NCBI GenBank assembly: GCA_946407745.1
Contig: CAMJPQ010000028.1
Location: forward strand, 1-40,940
Length of the DNA: 40,940 bases
Source: an uncultured Clostridia bacterium
Lineage (GTDB): Bacteria > Bacillota > Clostridia > Christensenellales > Aristaeellaceae
Direction: 5' to 3'
The notes beneath the pieces are model-generated. The model saw only the letters and a program-made list of their open reading frames with translations, ran no database searches and was not told the origin of the DNA. Of the stretch, positions 26,447 to 34,239 are shown piece after piece. A program made the position numbers and the translations under genes. Numbering within the stretch: position 1 is the stretch's first letter; each line of letters opens with the position of its first letter.

Positions 26447-26475
26447 ATTATAAAAGAAAGAAGACCAATTGTCAA
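26447..26475 (-). promoter_or_regulatory. Consensus promoter of the fic-hsd operon
   Basis: On the minus strand TTGACA (26475-26470), 17-base spacer, TATAAT (26452-26447): a perfect sigma-A consensus, 58 bases before the fic start. Unrestrained it would be very strong, so repression is expected. Confidence 0.9.
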
Positions 26476-26478
26476 GTT

Positions 26479-26529
26479 AAGATAGTCACAAACGACAAAA
26501 ATGACTATCTTAGTCAGATGCGCTGACTA
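26479..26529. promoter_or_regulatory. Double-dyad operator next to the operon promoter
   Basis: AAGATAGTCA (26479-26488) and TGACTATCTT (26502-26511) are a perfect 10-bp inverted repeat with a 13-base centre. A second dyad, TAGTCA (26511-26516) and TGACTA (26524-26529), overlaps it. The TAGTCA half-site thus occurs four times in 47 bases, ending 3 bases before the -35 box. Confidence 0.7.
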
Positions 26530-26836
26530 TATTGCGACCATCAATCTGCCTTTAGCTCCATTATAGTCTCATTTCCAGCTCCGTTTGTAGCTCCACCGTG
26601 AACCAGCATCTGTTAACTAACATGCAGCAAAGCAACAGGTATGGATGAAAACACGTACTGCTAATGAAAAAAGCGTATAAGAGGATCCTCACAGAAAAAC
26701 AGCAAGCTCACTTTTCTATTATAGACTCTATAGCAAAGTTTGCCATGGGGCTTTTTGCATTTGAGTCCAAACATGCAGTAAAATCTCGAAAAGTTTCTGT
26801 GGTGTTTCCAAAAGCAATGATTTTCGCCATGTAGAT
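26530..26836. other. AT-rich intergenic region without a recognised gene
   Basis: About 300 bases between the defence operon and a phage-like gene pair. AGCTCC occurs three times (near 26555, 26578 and 26593). An open frame without a start codon runs into the small ORF at 26837. No RNA gene, IS end or clear promoter could be identified. Confidence 0.4.
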
Positions 26837-26974
26837 ATGGAGGCAGAAAACAATGACGCCCTCAGAATACAGCAGCACTCAATATATGGCCGCGTCCCGG
26901 AGGAGTGCACAGGTAATATCGTCAACATAGAATCGTTTGATACAAAGTTCAGGGTGATGCGAGATGAGGCTTGA
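26837..26974 (+). CDS. Small ORF, 45 residues, coupled to the next gene
   Basis: The ATG at 26837 opens a 45-codon frame whose stop (26972-26974) overlaps the next start by 11 bases. The same frame is open upstream to a stop at 26762, so this may be the 3' remnant of a longer gene. The product is hydrophilic with mixed charge and no recognised domain. A second internal ATG in another frame (26853) gives only 25 residues. Overlap with a phage-like gene suggests a truncated phage structural gene. Confidence 0.35.
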   Translation: MEAENNDALRIQQHSIYGRVPEECTGNIVNIESFDTKFRVMRDEA

Positions 26975-27446
26975 TTTACAGTATTTCGGCGGAAGAGGCT
27001 CCAGCAGCGGCGCGGGCGGTGGGGGAGGAGCCGGAAGCAGGACCAGAACCACTGGTATGAAAGACCTGGTCAAAAAAGCCGGGGCGTCGGAAAACGCCGG
27101 GGCACGCCTGAAGACACTTCAAAATCAGTTGCTCAAGTTCTTGAAAGCGATTAATAGAAAACAAATGGATAAAGTAAAAGACTGGCGCTTCACTGTCTAC
27201 AAGGACGGAAAGCGATACCTGTTTGACACCAGGGGAAAAGAAGCGGTGGCCAGGCTGGCAGACATGGTGGAAGAAATCGGAGGTGCCAAAGGGCTCAGTC
27301 AGATATCCTATGTCAGGTTTTCCGATGGGAAAAGCATAGTAGATTCTCTTGTCGGGAGACAGTATGGTGGGCCCACAGACCAGCCGTGGACACCTTACGA
27401 GCAGCGTACCTATCACAGCGAAGTCCGCAAAACATTCGAGGAATAA
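26964..27446 (+). CDS. Phage-associated protein with Gly-rich leader
   Basis: A 160-residue protein beginning MRLDLQYFGGRGSSSG, a leader I associate with proteins encoded beside head-morphogenesis genes in Clostridia phages and their toxin-like cargo. A Gly/Ala/Ser linker runs to residue 30. The rest is a mixed alpha-beta domain (DWRFTVYKDGKRYLFDTRGK). The function is unknown. Position after a truncated frame and before IS debris suggests an orphan phage cargo or head gene. The codon pattern looks normal. Confidence 0.55.
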   Translation: MRLDLQYFGGRGSSSGAGGGGGAGSRTRTTGMKDLVKKAGASENAGARLKTLQNQLLKFLKAINRKQMDKVKDWRFTVYKDGKRYLFDTRGKEAVARLADMVEEIGGAKGLSQISYVRFSDGKSIVDSLVGRQYGGPTDQPWTPYEQRTYHSEVRKTFEE

Positions 27447-27577
27447 TCCGACATCACGAGTAAATGACTCAAACTTCCCACATGCATAATGTGGATCGGA
27501 CCAAGAAAACTCTATAGGGGCCAAGAAAAAATAGCTGAAAACGTTGAAAAATAAAGGCAAGAGCCTCACAAAAGTGG

Positions 27578-27583
27578 TATAAT
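27578..27583 (+). promoter_or_regulatory. Extended -10 promoter of the IS4-type transposase
   Basis: TGGTATAAT (-10 at 27578-27583) lies 41 bases before the transposase ATG, with no good -35. GGCAAGAGCCTC (about 27555) and GAGGCTTTTGCC (about 27613) form an 11/12 inverted repeat that would trap the ribosome binding site AGGAGG, as IS elements often do against read-through. Confidence 0.5.
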
Positions 27584-27623
27584 GTAAGTGCTAACAAACC
27601 ATCATCCACAGGAGGCTTTTGCC

Positions 27624-27818
27624 ATGACAAGCATAGCACAGATCAGCGAAAATGAACAGATGGAGATTGCAGGAAGCCTGAAGAAATTCTTCGCCGATTA
27701 CAAGGTACGGGATCTTCTGAAAGCATGCCGCGCCGAAAAGCAGAAAGGCCACTCAGCTTTCGAAATCTTCCGCTATCTGCTGTGCCTTGTCTTCTGCGAT
27801 CGCAGCATATACATGCAG
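27624..27818 (+). pseudogene. N-terminal fragment of an IS4-type transposase
   Basis: About 65 residues match the N-terminal helical region of IS4-like transposases of Clostridia (LKKFFADYKVRDLLKACRAE, FEIFRYLLCLVFCDRSIYMQ). The DDE core is absent. At about 27818 the frame continues without a break into a recombinase zinc ribbon, making an accidental fusion that is open to 28100. It is preceded by its own promoter and ribosome binding site, so the fusion is probably transcribed. Confidence 0.7.
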
Positions 27819-28100
27819 ATCATCCTGTACTGCGCAGACTGCGGCAGCAGAATGACCTTCGCGCACAATGAAACGAAGCGGAAACTGGCCGATGGCACAA
27901 TTAAGGTCTACGAGCGGGACATGTACCGGTGCTACCGGAAAATCTCCTCCAAATTCACCTGCGCTGGACAGACCTCATACGATATGAAGCTGATCGATCC
28001 GGCGGTGGAAGCTGAGGTGCGAAAATTCCTTGTCCAGCTCGGAGACAGACCGAGAGAAGAACTGCTGGAGATTGCTTCAGTCCGAAATGTGGAAGCCTAA
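27819..28100 (+). pseudogene. Zinc-ribbon fragment of a large serine recombinase
   Basis: About 93 residues match the zinc-ribbon region of large serine recombinases: ILYCADCGSRMTFAHNE, a tyrosine-rich middle (ERDMYRCYRK), a later cysteine (KFTCAGQTSYD), then the start of the coiled coil (AVEAEVRKFLVQL). The catalytic and Recombinase domains are missing. It is fused in frame behind the IS4 fragment. It does not match the 6182 recombinase, which lacks this domain, so it comes from a different element. Confidence 0.7.
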
Positions 28101-28172
28101 TCAGGCTGATACCGCCCGACTTGCTGTTCAGGATTCTCTCCGGCTCGGCATACACCTTCCGCAGATCCGTCC

Positions 28173-28358
28173 AGAGATATCAATAGTTGTTTTAAGGATT
28201 AACTGTTTTTCCGCATCGGTGAATGCATGTTCAATAAATTCTCCATTCAGCCAGGAGCGAATTAAGCTATTATTCCAGTTTTTCTGTACTGTTCCATCTC
28301 CATCATCTTCTTTTTCACACGGCATGAAATCCAATGGATATTTGCTGAGCAGCAGCAC
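28173..28358 (-). pseudogene. Fragment of a DUF6273-domain protein
   Basis: About 62 residues match the DUF6273 pattern (LLLSKYPLDFMPCEK, then WNNSLIRSWLNGEFIEHAF, DAEKQLIL). This domain occurs in surface or phage-associated proteins of Clostridia. Both ends are cut: upstream it joins a DnaB-like helicase in another frame at about 28360, downstream unrelated DNA. Confidence 0.6.
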
Positions 28359-28363
28359 AGGGC

Positions 28364-29017
28364 GGACGCGCCGGAGACATCGGCCTTTTCGATGCTCTCG
28401 CCCTTCTTCGTTTTTCTCGGATGGCTGACGACCATCACCACAGCGCCGAAGCGCTTGGCAAACTTTTTGAGGTCGTTGACGAAACGCGCCTGTGCCCGGA
28501 ACTCCTCTTCTTCATCCGCGAGGGAGGACATGAGGTTATCCACGAGGAAGACGCGGCAGCCGTAGCGTCTGGCGGAAGCGGTAAACAGACGGAGGATTCT
28601 CGCGTGCTCCGACTCCTCGGAGAAGCCGTCGTTATCGTAGACGTAGAACTGTCCCCGGTACCAGTCGCGGATGCGGCGGGAGACCTCATAGGGGACAACC
28701 GGCACATCACAGCCACGGGTGTTGGAATGCTTGAGCGTGATATACTCAGAGCCAGCAGCTTGGAGGTTGATCCATTCCTGAAACTTTTCTTTGGAAAGCT
28801 CACCGGAATAGGCGCAGCACTTCCACTGCTGTTCAATGGCGTTGAGAAGGATCAACCCGGAGAGCGTACTCTTGCCCTCGCCGCTTCTGCCTGAGAGCAC
28901 GATGACCTGAGACACACCGAACCCGCCAAGCGCCTTGTCGAGGTCTGGTATATTTGTCTTGACCGCTTCCACGGAAGTCGGGTCAATCGGCTCGACATCA
29001 GCGAGGTCTATTACGCC
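28364..29017 (-). pseudogene. DnaB-like phage replicative helicase fragment, in frame after a phage tail segment
   Basis: Residues 294-511 of a 544-codon open frame (28262-29896) are the RecA-fold part of a DnaB-type helicase from a phage or plasmid: lead-in DLADVEPIDPTSVEAVKT, Walker A GRSGEGKST, CAYSGELSKEKFQEW, Walker B RVFLVDNLMSS, and VVSHPRKTKKGE. The N-terminal primase-contact region is missing and the end is cut at ADVSGAS. The frame then reads DUF6273 DNA out of phase to 28262. Upstream it is joined without a stop to a phage tail protein. Confidence 0.75.
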
Positions 29018-29827
29018 GCTGATCCCGGTCGGTGTGCCGACCGTTGGTGTGACTTTCGTCGTTCCCGTATAGGCCACCACATTGCAGGTTTTCGTGGTAG
29101 CGGCTACCTTGCCATCCTTGTTACCGGCAAAGGTAATATTCTCATTCGTCAGGAACACAATGGAAGCATTTTGACCGGGAGAACCCTCGCCGCCGGGAGC
29201 GCCATCTTGCACCTTATAAATTGATGTGGTATCTCCGATATTGTCGTCGGAAGTGGTAATCCGCAGAGTAGCGCTCTGCCCGACGAAAATGCTGTGCGTC
29301 GGCTTCACGATGAGCGTCGTGCTTGTGATGCTTGCATTGTCGCTGGTGGTCGGATAATCCTTCCAACTGCCGGAGCTGTTCTTGTACTGCCATTTGCCCA
29401 TCGTGACATTCTGCAGATTCGCCGTCAGGGTGATCTGTGCCGGGGAAACCGCTCCGGCAGCGGTGTATTTGAACACCTGCTCACCGCTGATCCATGCGCT
29501 CTTTGTGTCCTCGCCGGTGGTCAGCATGGCGAAAGTGATGTCCGCTGTTGCGTTGATGGTCAGCCCGGTATCCGGGTCGGCATACGACACATACGCGATA
29601 TAGGTCAGCTGTTTGCTCGTGGAGGTGGACAGGTTGTTCTTGTTCACGGTGAGGGCTTTGTCGCTGACCGTTTCACCTGAGATGAGCGCCGCCTCTGCCG
29701 CAGAGCCGTCCTTGCGTTTCCAGGTGATCGTCAGCGCCGTATTGTTCAGGGCGATGGCGGTCTGGTTGGCATATACCACAGGCGTAGGAGAAAACGCTTC
29801 TGATGATTCATCAATCAGTACCGTTCT
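29018..29827 (-). pseudogene. Phage tail-tip / fibre protein fragment
   Basis: Residues 24-293 of the same 544-codon frame form beta-rich, Ser/Thr/Asn-rich repeats (ALNNTALTITWKRKDG, ISGETVSDKALTVNKNN, KPTHSIFVGQSATLRIT), a collagen-like GAPGGEGSPGQNA joint and a final TTKTCNVVAYTGTTKVTP. These are typical of host-specificity tail proteins of siphoviruses. Both ends are truncated: the beginning is replaced by the start of an IS3-type orfA, and the end passes straight into the helicase. Its sequence is unlike the tail proteins at 49 and 39433. Confidence 0.65.
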
Positions 29828-29874
29828 GCTGCTCTTACCTTGGCTTCTACTGTATACTTCGCTTTCCTCGACAT
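29823..29874 (-). pseudogene. First codons of an IS3/IS150-type orfA
   Basis: The ATG at 29874 (ribosome binding site GGGGGAG 7 bases upstream) begins MSRKAKYTVEAKVRAAE, the look of an IS3-group orfA N-terminus. After about 17 codons the sequence becomes phage tail DNA. The upstream terminal region (29880-29932) contains TAGACACTGG, similar to IS3-group ends. Only this left end of the element remains. Confidence 0.45.
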
Positions 29875-29879
29875 GAATA

Positions 29880-29932
29880 CTCCCCCTGAAGCTCACTGGT
29901 TTGTGTTTTTCCAGTGTCTACTTCTGGGGGAG
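29880..29932 (-). promoter_or_regulatory. Nested hairpin that encloses the IS3-type ribosome binding site
   Basis: On the minus strand CTCCCCCAGAAG pairs with CTTCAGGGGGAG (11 of 12), and inside it CACTGG pairs with CCAGTG. The distal arm contains GGGGGAG, the ribosome binding site of the orfA remnant. A structure of this kind would block translation from read-through mRNA entering the element. Confidence 0.6.
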
Positions 29933-29978
29933 CATATCAGTCCGACGGCCGGCTTTCTGATGACTTTTATGTATATTT

Positions 29979-31067
29979 TCAGACCTCCAGCAGGTGTGCG
30001 CACTCGCTGCGGAAGGAGATATACGCTTCTTCCCCGACCTGGAAGATCCTCCGGCCGATTGGGCAGTTGTCAGCGATCTTCACAAGGGTATCGCCGACCC
30101 GGACGTGATAGTTCTGGTACGAACCCATAAAGCAGCTCAGCTCCACCCTGCAGGGCAGCTGTCCCTGTTCGGCGATCTCGATGGCTTCGGGGCGCAGAAC
30201 GATCTCCGCCTTTCCGTCGGCGGTCGTTTCCGAGCGGACCCGGACCGGATGGCCGTAGACCTCGGCGATGGCGTCCTGCCCTTCCCGGCCGATGACGGAG
30301 CAGGGCAGAAAATTGCACTCACCGATGAAGTCGGCGACAAACTCGCTGTTCGGATGGTAGTACATCTCCGTCGGCGAGCCCATCTGGGCAATGACGCCGC
30401 CCTTCATCAGGATGATGTTGTCGGAGATGGCCATGGCCTCGCTCTGGTCATGGGTGACGTAGATGGCCGTGATGCCCAGGGTCTGCTGGATGCGGCGGAT
30501 TTCCGTGCGCATCTGTACGCGCAGCTTGGCGTCCAGGTTGCTCAGCGGTTCGTCGAAGAGCAGCACGCCCGGTTCGACCACCAGCGCGCGCGCCAGCGCG
30601 ACACGCTGCTGCTGTCCGCCCGAAAGCTGGTTGGTCATCCGCTGTTCCATGTCGGACAGTTCGACCAGCTTCAGGATGTTGGTCACTCTTTCCCTGATCT
30701 CGTTCTTGGGAATCCCGCGGAGCTTCAGGCCGTAAGCCACGTTGTCGAACACGTTGTAATGCGGGAACAGCGCGTAGCTCTGGAAGACCATCGCCGTATC
30801 GCGCTTGTTGGGCGTCAGTTCGTTGATCGGTTCCCCGCCGAGATAGATCTCGCCCTCGTCCGGGCTTTCAAAGCCGGCGATCATCCGCAGGGTGGTGGTC
30901 TTTCCGCAGCCGGAGGGACCCAGCAGCGTCACGAAGCTGCCGGGTTCGATATCCAGCTCCACGTCGTGGACCGCGTAGAAGTCCTTGCCGGTCTTCGGGT
31001 TTTTATAGATCTTGCTGATATGATCCAGGCGGACGCCCTTTGGTTCTTTTTTCTGCGTTCCACTCAT
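29979..31067 (-). CDS. ABC transporter ATPase, ferric-iron/spermidine-type
   Basis: A 362-residue ATPase that powers import. Walker A GPSGCGKTT, Q-loop FQSYALFPHYNVFDNV, signature LSGGQQQR, Walker B LLFDEPLSNLDAKLR and the switch histidine (YVTHDQSEAM) are all present. A C-terminal TOBE domain follows (VIGREGQDAIAEVYGHPVRV). This matches the FbpC/PotA group. The ATG 31067 follows AAGGAGG, which overlaps the end of the permease gene. It is the last gene of the binding protein-permease-ATPase operon and is intact. IS debris begins about 50 bases downstream and no terminator is visible. Confidence 0.92.
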   Translation of the reverse strand: MSGTQKKEPKGVRLDHISKIYKNPKTGKDFYAVHDVELDIEPGSFVTLLGPSGCGKTTTLRMIAGFESPDEGEIYLGGEPINELTPNKRDTAMVFQSYALFPHYNVFDNVAYGLKLRGIPKNEIRERVTNILKLVELSDMEQRMTNQLSGGQQQRVALARALVVEPGVLLFDEPLSNLDAKLRVQMRTEIRRIQQTLGITAIYVTHDQSEAMAISDNIILMKGGVIAQMGSPTEMYYHPNSEFVADFIGECNFLPCSVIGREGQDAIAEVYGHPVRVRSETTADGKAEIVLRPEAIEIAEQGQLPCRVELSCFMGSYQNYHVRVGDTLVKIADNCPIGRRIFQVGEEAYISFRSECAHLLEV

Positions 31068-31069
31068 GA

Positions 31070-32785
31070 TTATTCAACCTCCTTGACTTTGCGGCTGGTG
31101 CCGAAGTGTTTGATAATAAAGTTCATCAGCAGGACCGATCCGTACGTGATAGCGATCAGGATCGTCGCAAAGGCACACGCGATGCCGTAGGATCCCTTTT
31201 CGGCAAACTCGTTGATCTGCACGGTGATCAGCAGATAACTCGGCGTCACCAGCAGGATGATCGCGGAGATTGCTGTGATGGAACGCACAAAAGCGGTCAC
31301 CAGGCCCGACAGGAAGGAATCCTTGATCAGCGGCAATGTTACGGAAGTAAAGACCTTGAGGCTGTTGGCGCCCATGTCGTAGGCGCTTTCTTCAATGCTT
31401 TTGTCAATCTGCCGCAGGGCGGAGATGCCGGAACGGGTACCGGTGGGCAGGGAGCGGACCACAAACACGATCACCAGGATCACGCCGGTGCCGTAGATTC
31501 CCTGCATGAAGCCGGAATGGAACACGCCGCCGGCGAAACCGCGGATGTATCCGATACCGAGGACCGTTCCGGGCACGGCCATGGCCAGCATGGAAACGAC
31601 CTCGATAAAGCCTTTTGTCTTGAACTTCCGCTTGACCACCAGATAGGAGATGATCATGGAGAGCAGCGCCGTAATCGGCGCGGCGATCAGAGACAGAATG
31701 AAGGAATCCTGGAAGGCCTTGAAGCCCTTGTAGCGGGTGAAGACCTGCTCAAACCAGCGGGTGGTGAGGGTGAAGTCCCGGCCCCAGGTGCGGAACAGGG
31801 CGCCGAAGGGGACGCAGATATACATCATCACCACGAACAGCGCGATCATCGAGCAGAAGACCGTCAGCGGCACGGTCACGCTCTTGTCCTCGATGAGCAT
31901 CCTGGCCCGCGAAGCCTTGCCGGTCAGCGTGGCGGCTGTCTTCTTCTCCAGGTAGAATTTCTGGACCAGGAACATGATCATCGTGATGCACAGCAGCACC
32001 ACGGCCATGGCGCAGGCGCCGTTCTTGTCGTAGGCGCCGGTGATCTGCAGGTAGATGGTCGTCGCCAGCGTATCATAGCTGCCGCCGATGATCATCGGGT
32101 TGGCGAAGTCTGCGATGGATTCGATAAACGTCACCAGGAAAGCGTTTCCGATGCCGGGCAGCAGCAGCGGCAGCGTTACGGAAGTGAATACTTTCCATCT
32201 GGATGCGCCCATATCCCGGGCCGCCTCCTCCATGGAGGGATCGATATTCTTCAGCAGGCCGCGGAACATCATGTAACAGACCGGGAAGAAGGTCATCGTC
32301 TGAACGATGGCGATACCCCAGAAGCCGTAGACGTTGTTGTCGTAGATGCCCAGTAAATGCCGGGTGATGATGCCGGCCTTGCCGAAGAGCATGATCATGG
32401 ACAGGGAAAGCACGAAGGGCGGGGAAACAACCGGCAGCATGGAAACCACCTTGAACAGGCCGCCCATGAACTTCGTCCGCACCTTCACATACACTTCGAC
32501 ATAAGCGAAGAGCAGGCCGACCAGCGCGGACAGGATGCCGACGAGGAAACCGACCTTTAGGGTGTTTGTAATCGCCCGGATAAAGGTGTACTTGGAAAAA
32601 CTCTCCTGGAAAAACCGCAGCGTCAGTCCGCCCTCCGGCGAATAGATACTGTCCACCAGAAGGATCGCCAGCGGATACAGGATAAACAGTGTCAGGAACG
32701 TGATCAGCACCACGATGGTGGTGATCATCACCGGATCGCCGAACAGTTTCTTGCGGTCCAGCGAAGCGCTTTGAGCTCTGGCCAC
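31070..32785 (-). CDS. ABC transporter permease, FbpB-type two-domain protein
   Basis: A 571-residue inner-membrane permease with two fused binding-protein-dependent transport domains, each with about six helices. Coupling-loop motifs that dock the ATPase are EEAARDMGASRWKVFTSVTL (first half) and ESAYDMGANSLKVFTSVTLP (second half). Duplicated permeases of this length are typical of the FbpB/ThiP iron and thiamine group. GTG 32785 is chosen because GAAAGGAGG lies 7 bases upstream; an upstream TTG would add ten residues without support. It lies 99 bases after the binding protein, separated by a terminator hairpin. Confidence 0.92.
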   Translation of the reverse strand: MARAQSASLDRKKLFGDPVMITTIVVLITFLTLFILYPLAILLVDSIYSPEGGLTLRFFQESFSKYTFIRAITNTLKVGFLVGILSALVGLLFAYVEVYVKVRTKFMGGLFKVVSMLPVVSPPFVLSLSMIMLFGKAGIITRHLLGIYDNNVYGFWGIAIVQTMTFFPVCYMMFRGLLKNIDPSMEEAARDMGASRWKVFTSVTLPLLLPGIGNAFLVTFIESIADFANPMIIGGSYDTLATTIYLQITGAYDKNGACAMAVVLLCITMIMFLVQKFYLEKKTAATLTGKASRARMLIEDKSVTVPLTVFCSMIALFVVMMYICVPFGALFRTWGRDFTLTTRWFEQVFTRYKGFKAFQDSFILSLIAAPITALLSMIISYLVVKRKFKTKGFIEVVSMLAMAVPGTVLGIGYIRGFAGGVFHSGFMQGIYGTGVILVIVFVVRSLPTGTRSGISALRQIDKSIEESAYDMGANSLKVFTSVTLPLIKDSFLSGLVTAFVRSITAISAIILLVTPSYLLITVQINEFAEKGSYGIACAFATILIAITYGSVLLMNFIIKHFGTSRKVKEVE

Positions 32786-32810
32786 AGCGCAGCCTCCTTT
32801 CTGAATCTCA

Positions 32811-32846
32811 AACAAAACAAGGGGGACGATGAGACCACCGTCCCCC
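32811..32846 (-). terminator. Intra-operon terminator / attenuator after the binding-protein gene
   Basis: On the minus strand GGGGGACG (32846-32839) pairs with CGTCCCCC (32828-32821), followed by TTGTTTTGTTT. It sits between the binding protein and permease genes. Partial termination here would give the usual excess of binding protein over membrane parts. Confidence 0.75.
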
Positions 32847-32884
32847 GGAAATCATCTCATGATTCCAGATCGGATTATGCAGTG

Positions 32885-33961
32885 TTATTCAGTCTTGAAA
32901 CGATCGTCCGCGGCGGCGCCTAGCGCTTCCATCACTTCGCCGATGTACTTGGTGGTGTTTTCCTTGGCGTCCTCGAAATCGTAATCCATCACGTTTTCGG
33001 GATCGAGGCCGAACTCAGCCGCCTGGGCGGGCTGCTCGGCGTTGTCGAGAACCAGGAACTGATAGCTGCCGAATTCATCCGCCTGGTTGACGCAGTCGGG
33101 AGAAAGGGCATATTCGATCCACAGCTTGGCCGCGTTCATGTGCTTCGCGCCCTTGAAGATGGCGGTGGCGCCGATCTCGAAGGAGGTGCCGCTGGACGGG
33201 ATGACAAGGCCGATGTTGTCGTAGCCGTTATCCACGATCTGGTAGATGCCGTCATGCAGGAAGCCGATGCCGATGATGCATTCGCCGGTGCCCACGTTCT
33301 TGGAGGGGCCGGAACCGGACTTGGTGTAAACCTGGATATTCTTATCCAGGTCGACCAGGTACTTGATGCCTTCGTCATGGCCGTACTTCTGGATCATGGT
33401 GTTGATGACCAGCTTGGCCGTGCCGGCGGTGTTGTAGTTGGACAGCCAGATCAGGCCCTTGTATTCGGGCTTGAGCAGGTCGGCCCAGTCCTGGGGCGTT
33501 TCCAGACCCATGCGTTCGAGCTCTTCCTTGTTTACCATGAAGCCCAGGATGCCCTTGTAGATGCCGTACCAGGCGCCGTCCTTGTCACGGTAGGCCGGTC
33601 CGAGCAGATGAGCGGCGTTGGCCGCTTCATAGTTCTCCAGCAGGCCTTCCTTGGCGCAGATGTTGTAGGGATCGGTCGTGCCGCCGAACCAGACGTCCGC
33701 GCTGGGGTTGCCGTTCTCTTCTTCGATCTTGGCCTGCACCTCGCCGGTGGACAGACGCTGATGGGTTACCTTGATGCCATAGAGCTTTTCAAAATTGTCG
33801 CAGGCCGCCTGCAGGTACTCTTCCTCGCAGGAACCGTAAACAACCAGCTCGCCTTCTTCCTTGGCGGCGGCGATCAGGTCCTCAGACCCGCCTTCCGCGA
33901 AGGCGGAGACGCAGCCAAGCAGCATGGCGACGGCAAGCAGAGCAGCAAACAGTTTTTTCAT
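32885..33961 (-). CDS. Iron-type ABC transporter substrate-binding protein
   Basis: A 358-residue extracellular receptor of the Fbp-like class (SBP family 8/13 fold). The signal peptide MKKLFAALLAVAMLLGC carries a lipobox-like LLGC at Cys17, so it is probably a lipoprotein, although AFA/EGG downstream could serve ordinary signal peptidase. The mature part begins EGELVVYGSCEEEYLQAACD and has ADVWFGGTTDPYN and YNTAGTAKLVINTM, as in FbpA-like and phosphonate-like receptors. The ATG 33961 follows AGGAGGG; a TTG two codons upstream is unlikely. First gene of its operon. Ferric iron is the likely substrate, but 2-aminoethylphosphonate or thiamine compounds are alternatives. Confidence 0.88.
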   Translation of the reverse strand: MKKLFAALLAVAMLLGCVSAFAEGGSEDLIAAAKEEGELVVYGSCEEEYLQAACDNFEKLYGIKVTHQRLSTGEVQAKIEEENGNPSADVWFGGTTDPYNICAKEGLLENYEAANAAHLLGPAYRDKDGAWYGIYKGILGFMVNKEELERMGLETPQDWADLLKPEYKGLIWLSNYNTAGTAKLVINTMIQKYGHDEGIKYLVDLDKNIQVYTKSGSGPSKNVGTGECIIGIGFLHDGIYQIVDNGYDNIGLVIPSSGTSFEIGATAIFKGAKHMNAAKLWIEYALSPDCVNQADEFGSYQFLVLDNAEQPAQAAEFGLDPENVMDYDFEDAKENTTKYIGEVMEALGAAADDRFKTE

Positions 33962-34070
33962 GGTCAAAACCCTCCTAATTTATTCTATCTCGCCGCGATG
34001 CCCGCGGCGGAATATACAACAAAGAACACGCCGTAAACGCGTTACGATATGTCGCTTCTGATCTGGCTCT

Positions 34071-34099
34071 ATCTTATCACTTCGGTATCCGCCTGTCAA
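34071..34099 (-). promoter_or_regulatory. Promoter of the ABC importer operon
   Basis: On the minus strand TTGACA (34099-34094), 17-base spacer, TAAGAT (34076-34071). It lies 110 bases before the binding-protein start. The leader between contains GTAACGCGTTTAC (near 34033-34045), a near-palindrome that could be a metal-regulator site. Confidence 0.75.
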
Positions 34100-34131
34100 G
34101 AAAAAAGGGGGTTGCGGCAGGGCAGTCTACT

Positions 34132-34175
34132 ATCCAAAAGTGATAATGTCTCATTGATCCAAAAGTGATTATGTC
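34132..34175 (+). repeat. Direct repeats at the left end of the transposase remnant
   Basis: ATCCAAAAGTGATAATGTC (34132-34150) and ATCCAAAAGTGATTATGTC (34157-34175) match at 18 of 19 positions with a 25-bp period. They lie 65-108 bases before a transposase gene and are probably transposase-binding repeats at the IS end. Confidence 0.7.
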
Positions 34176-34239
34176 CCAAACCTACTGGATCTGGTAATCT
34201 ACCAGATAACAGAAAGGAGGACTGATCACTATCAGAAAG

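Noticed and set aside
26853-26930. 25-codon ORF with GGAGG upstream
   Set aside because: A longer overlapping frame from 26837, open further upstream and coupled to the next gene, is more likely.
29018-29827. Diversity-generating retroelement variable region in a tail protein
   Set aside because: No reverse transcriptase and no template repeat with adenine-specific differences were found in the window.
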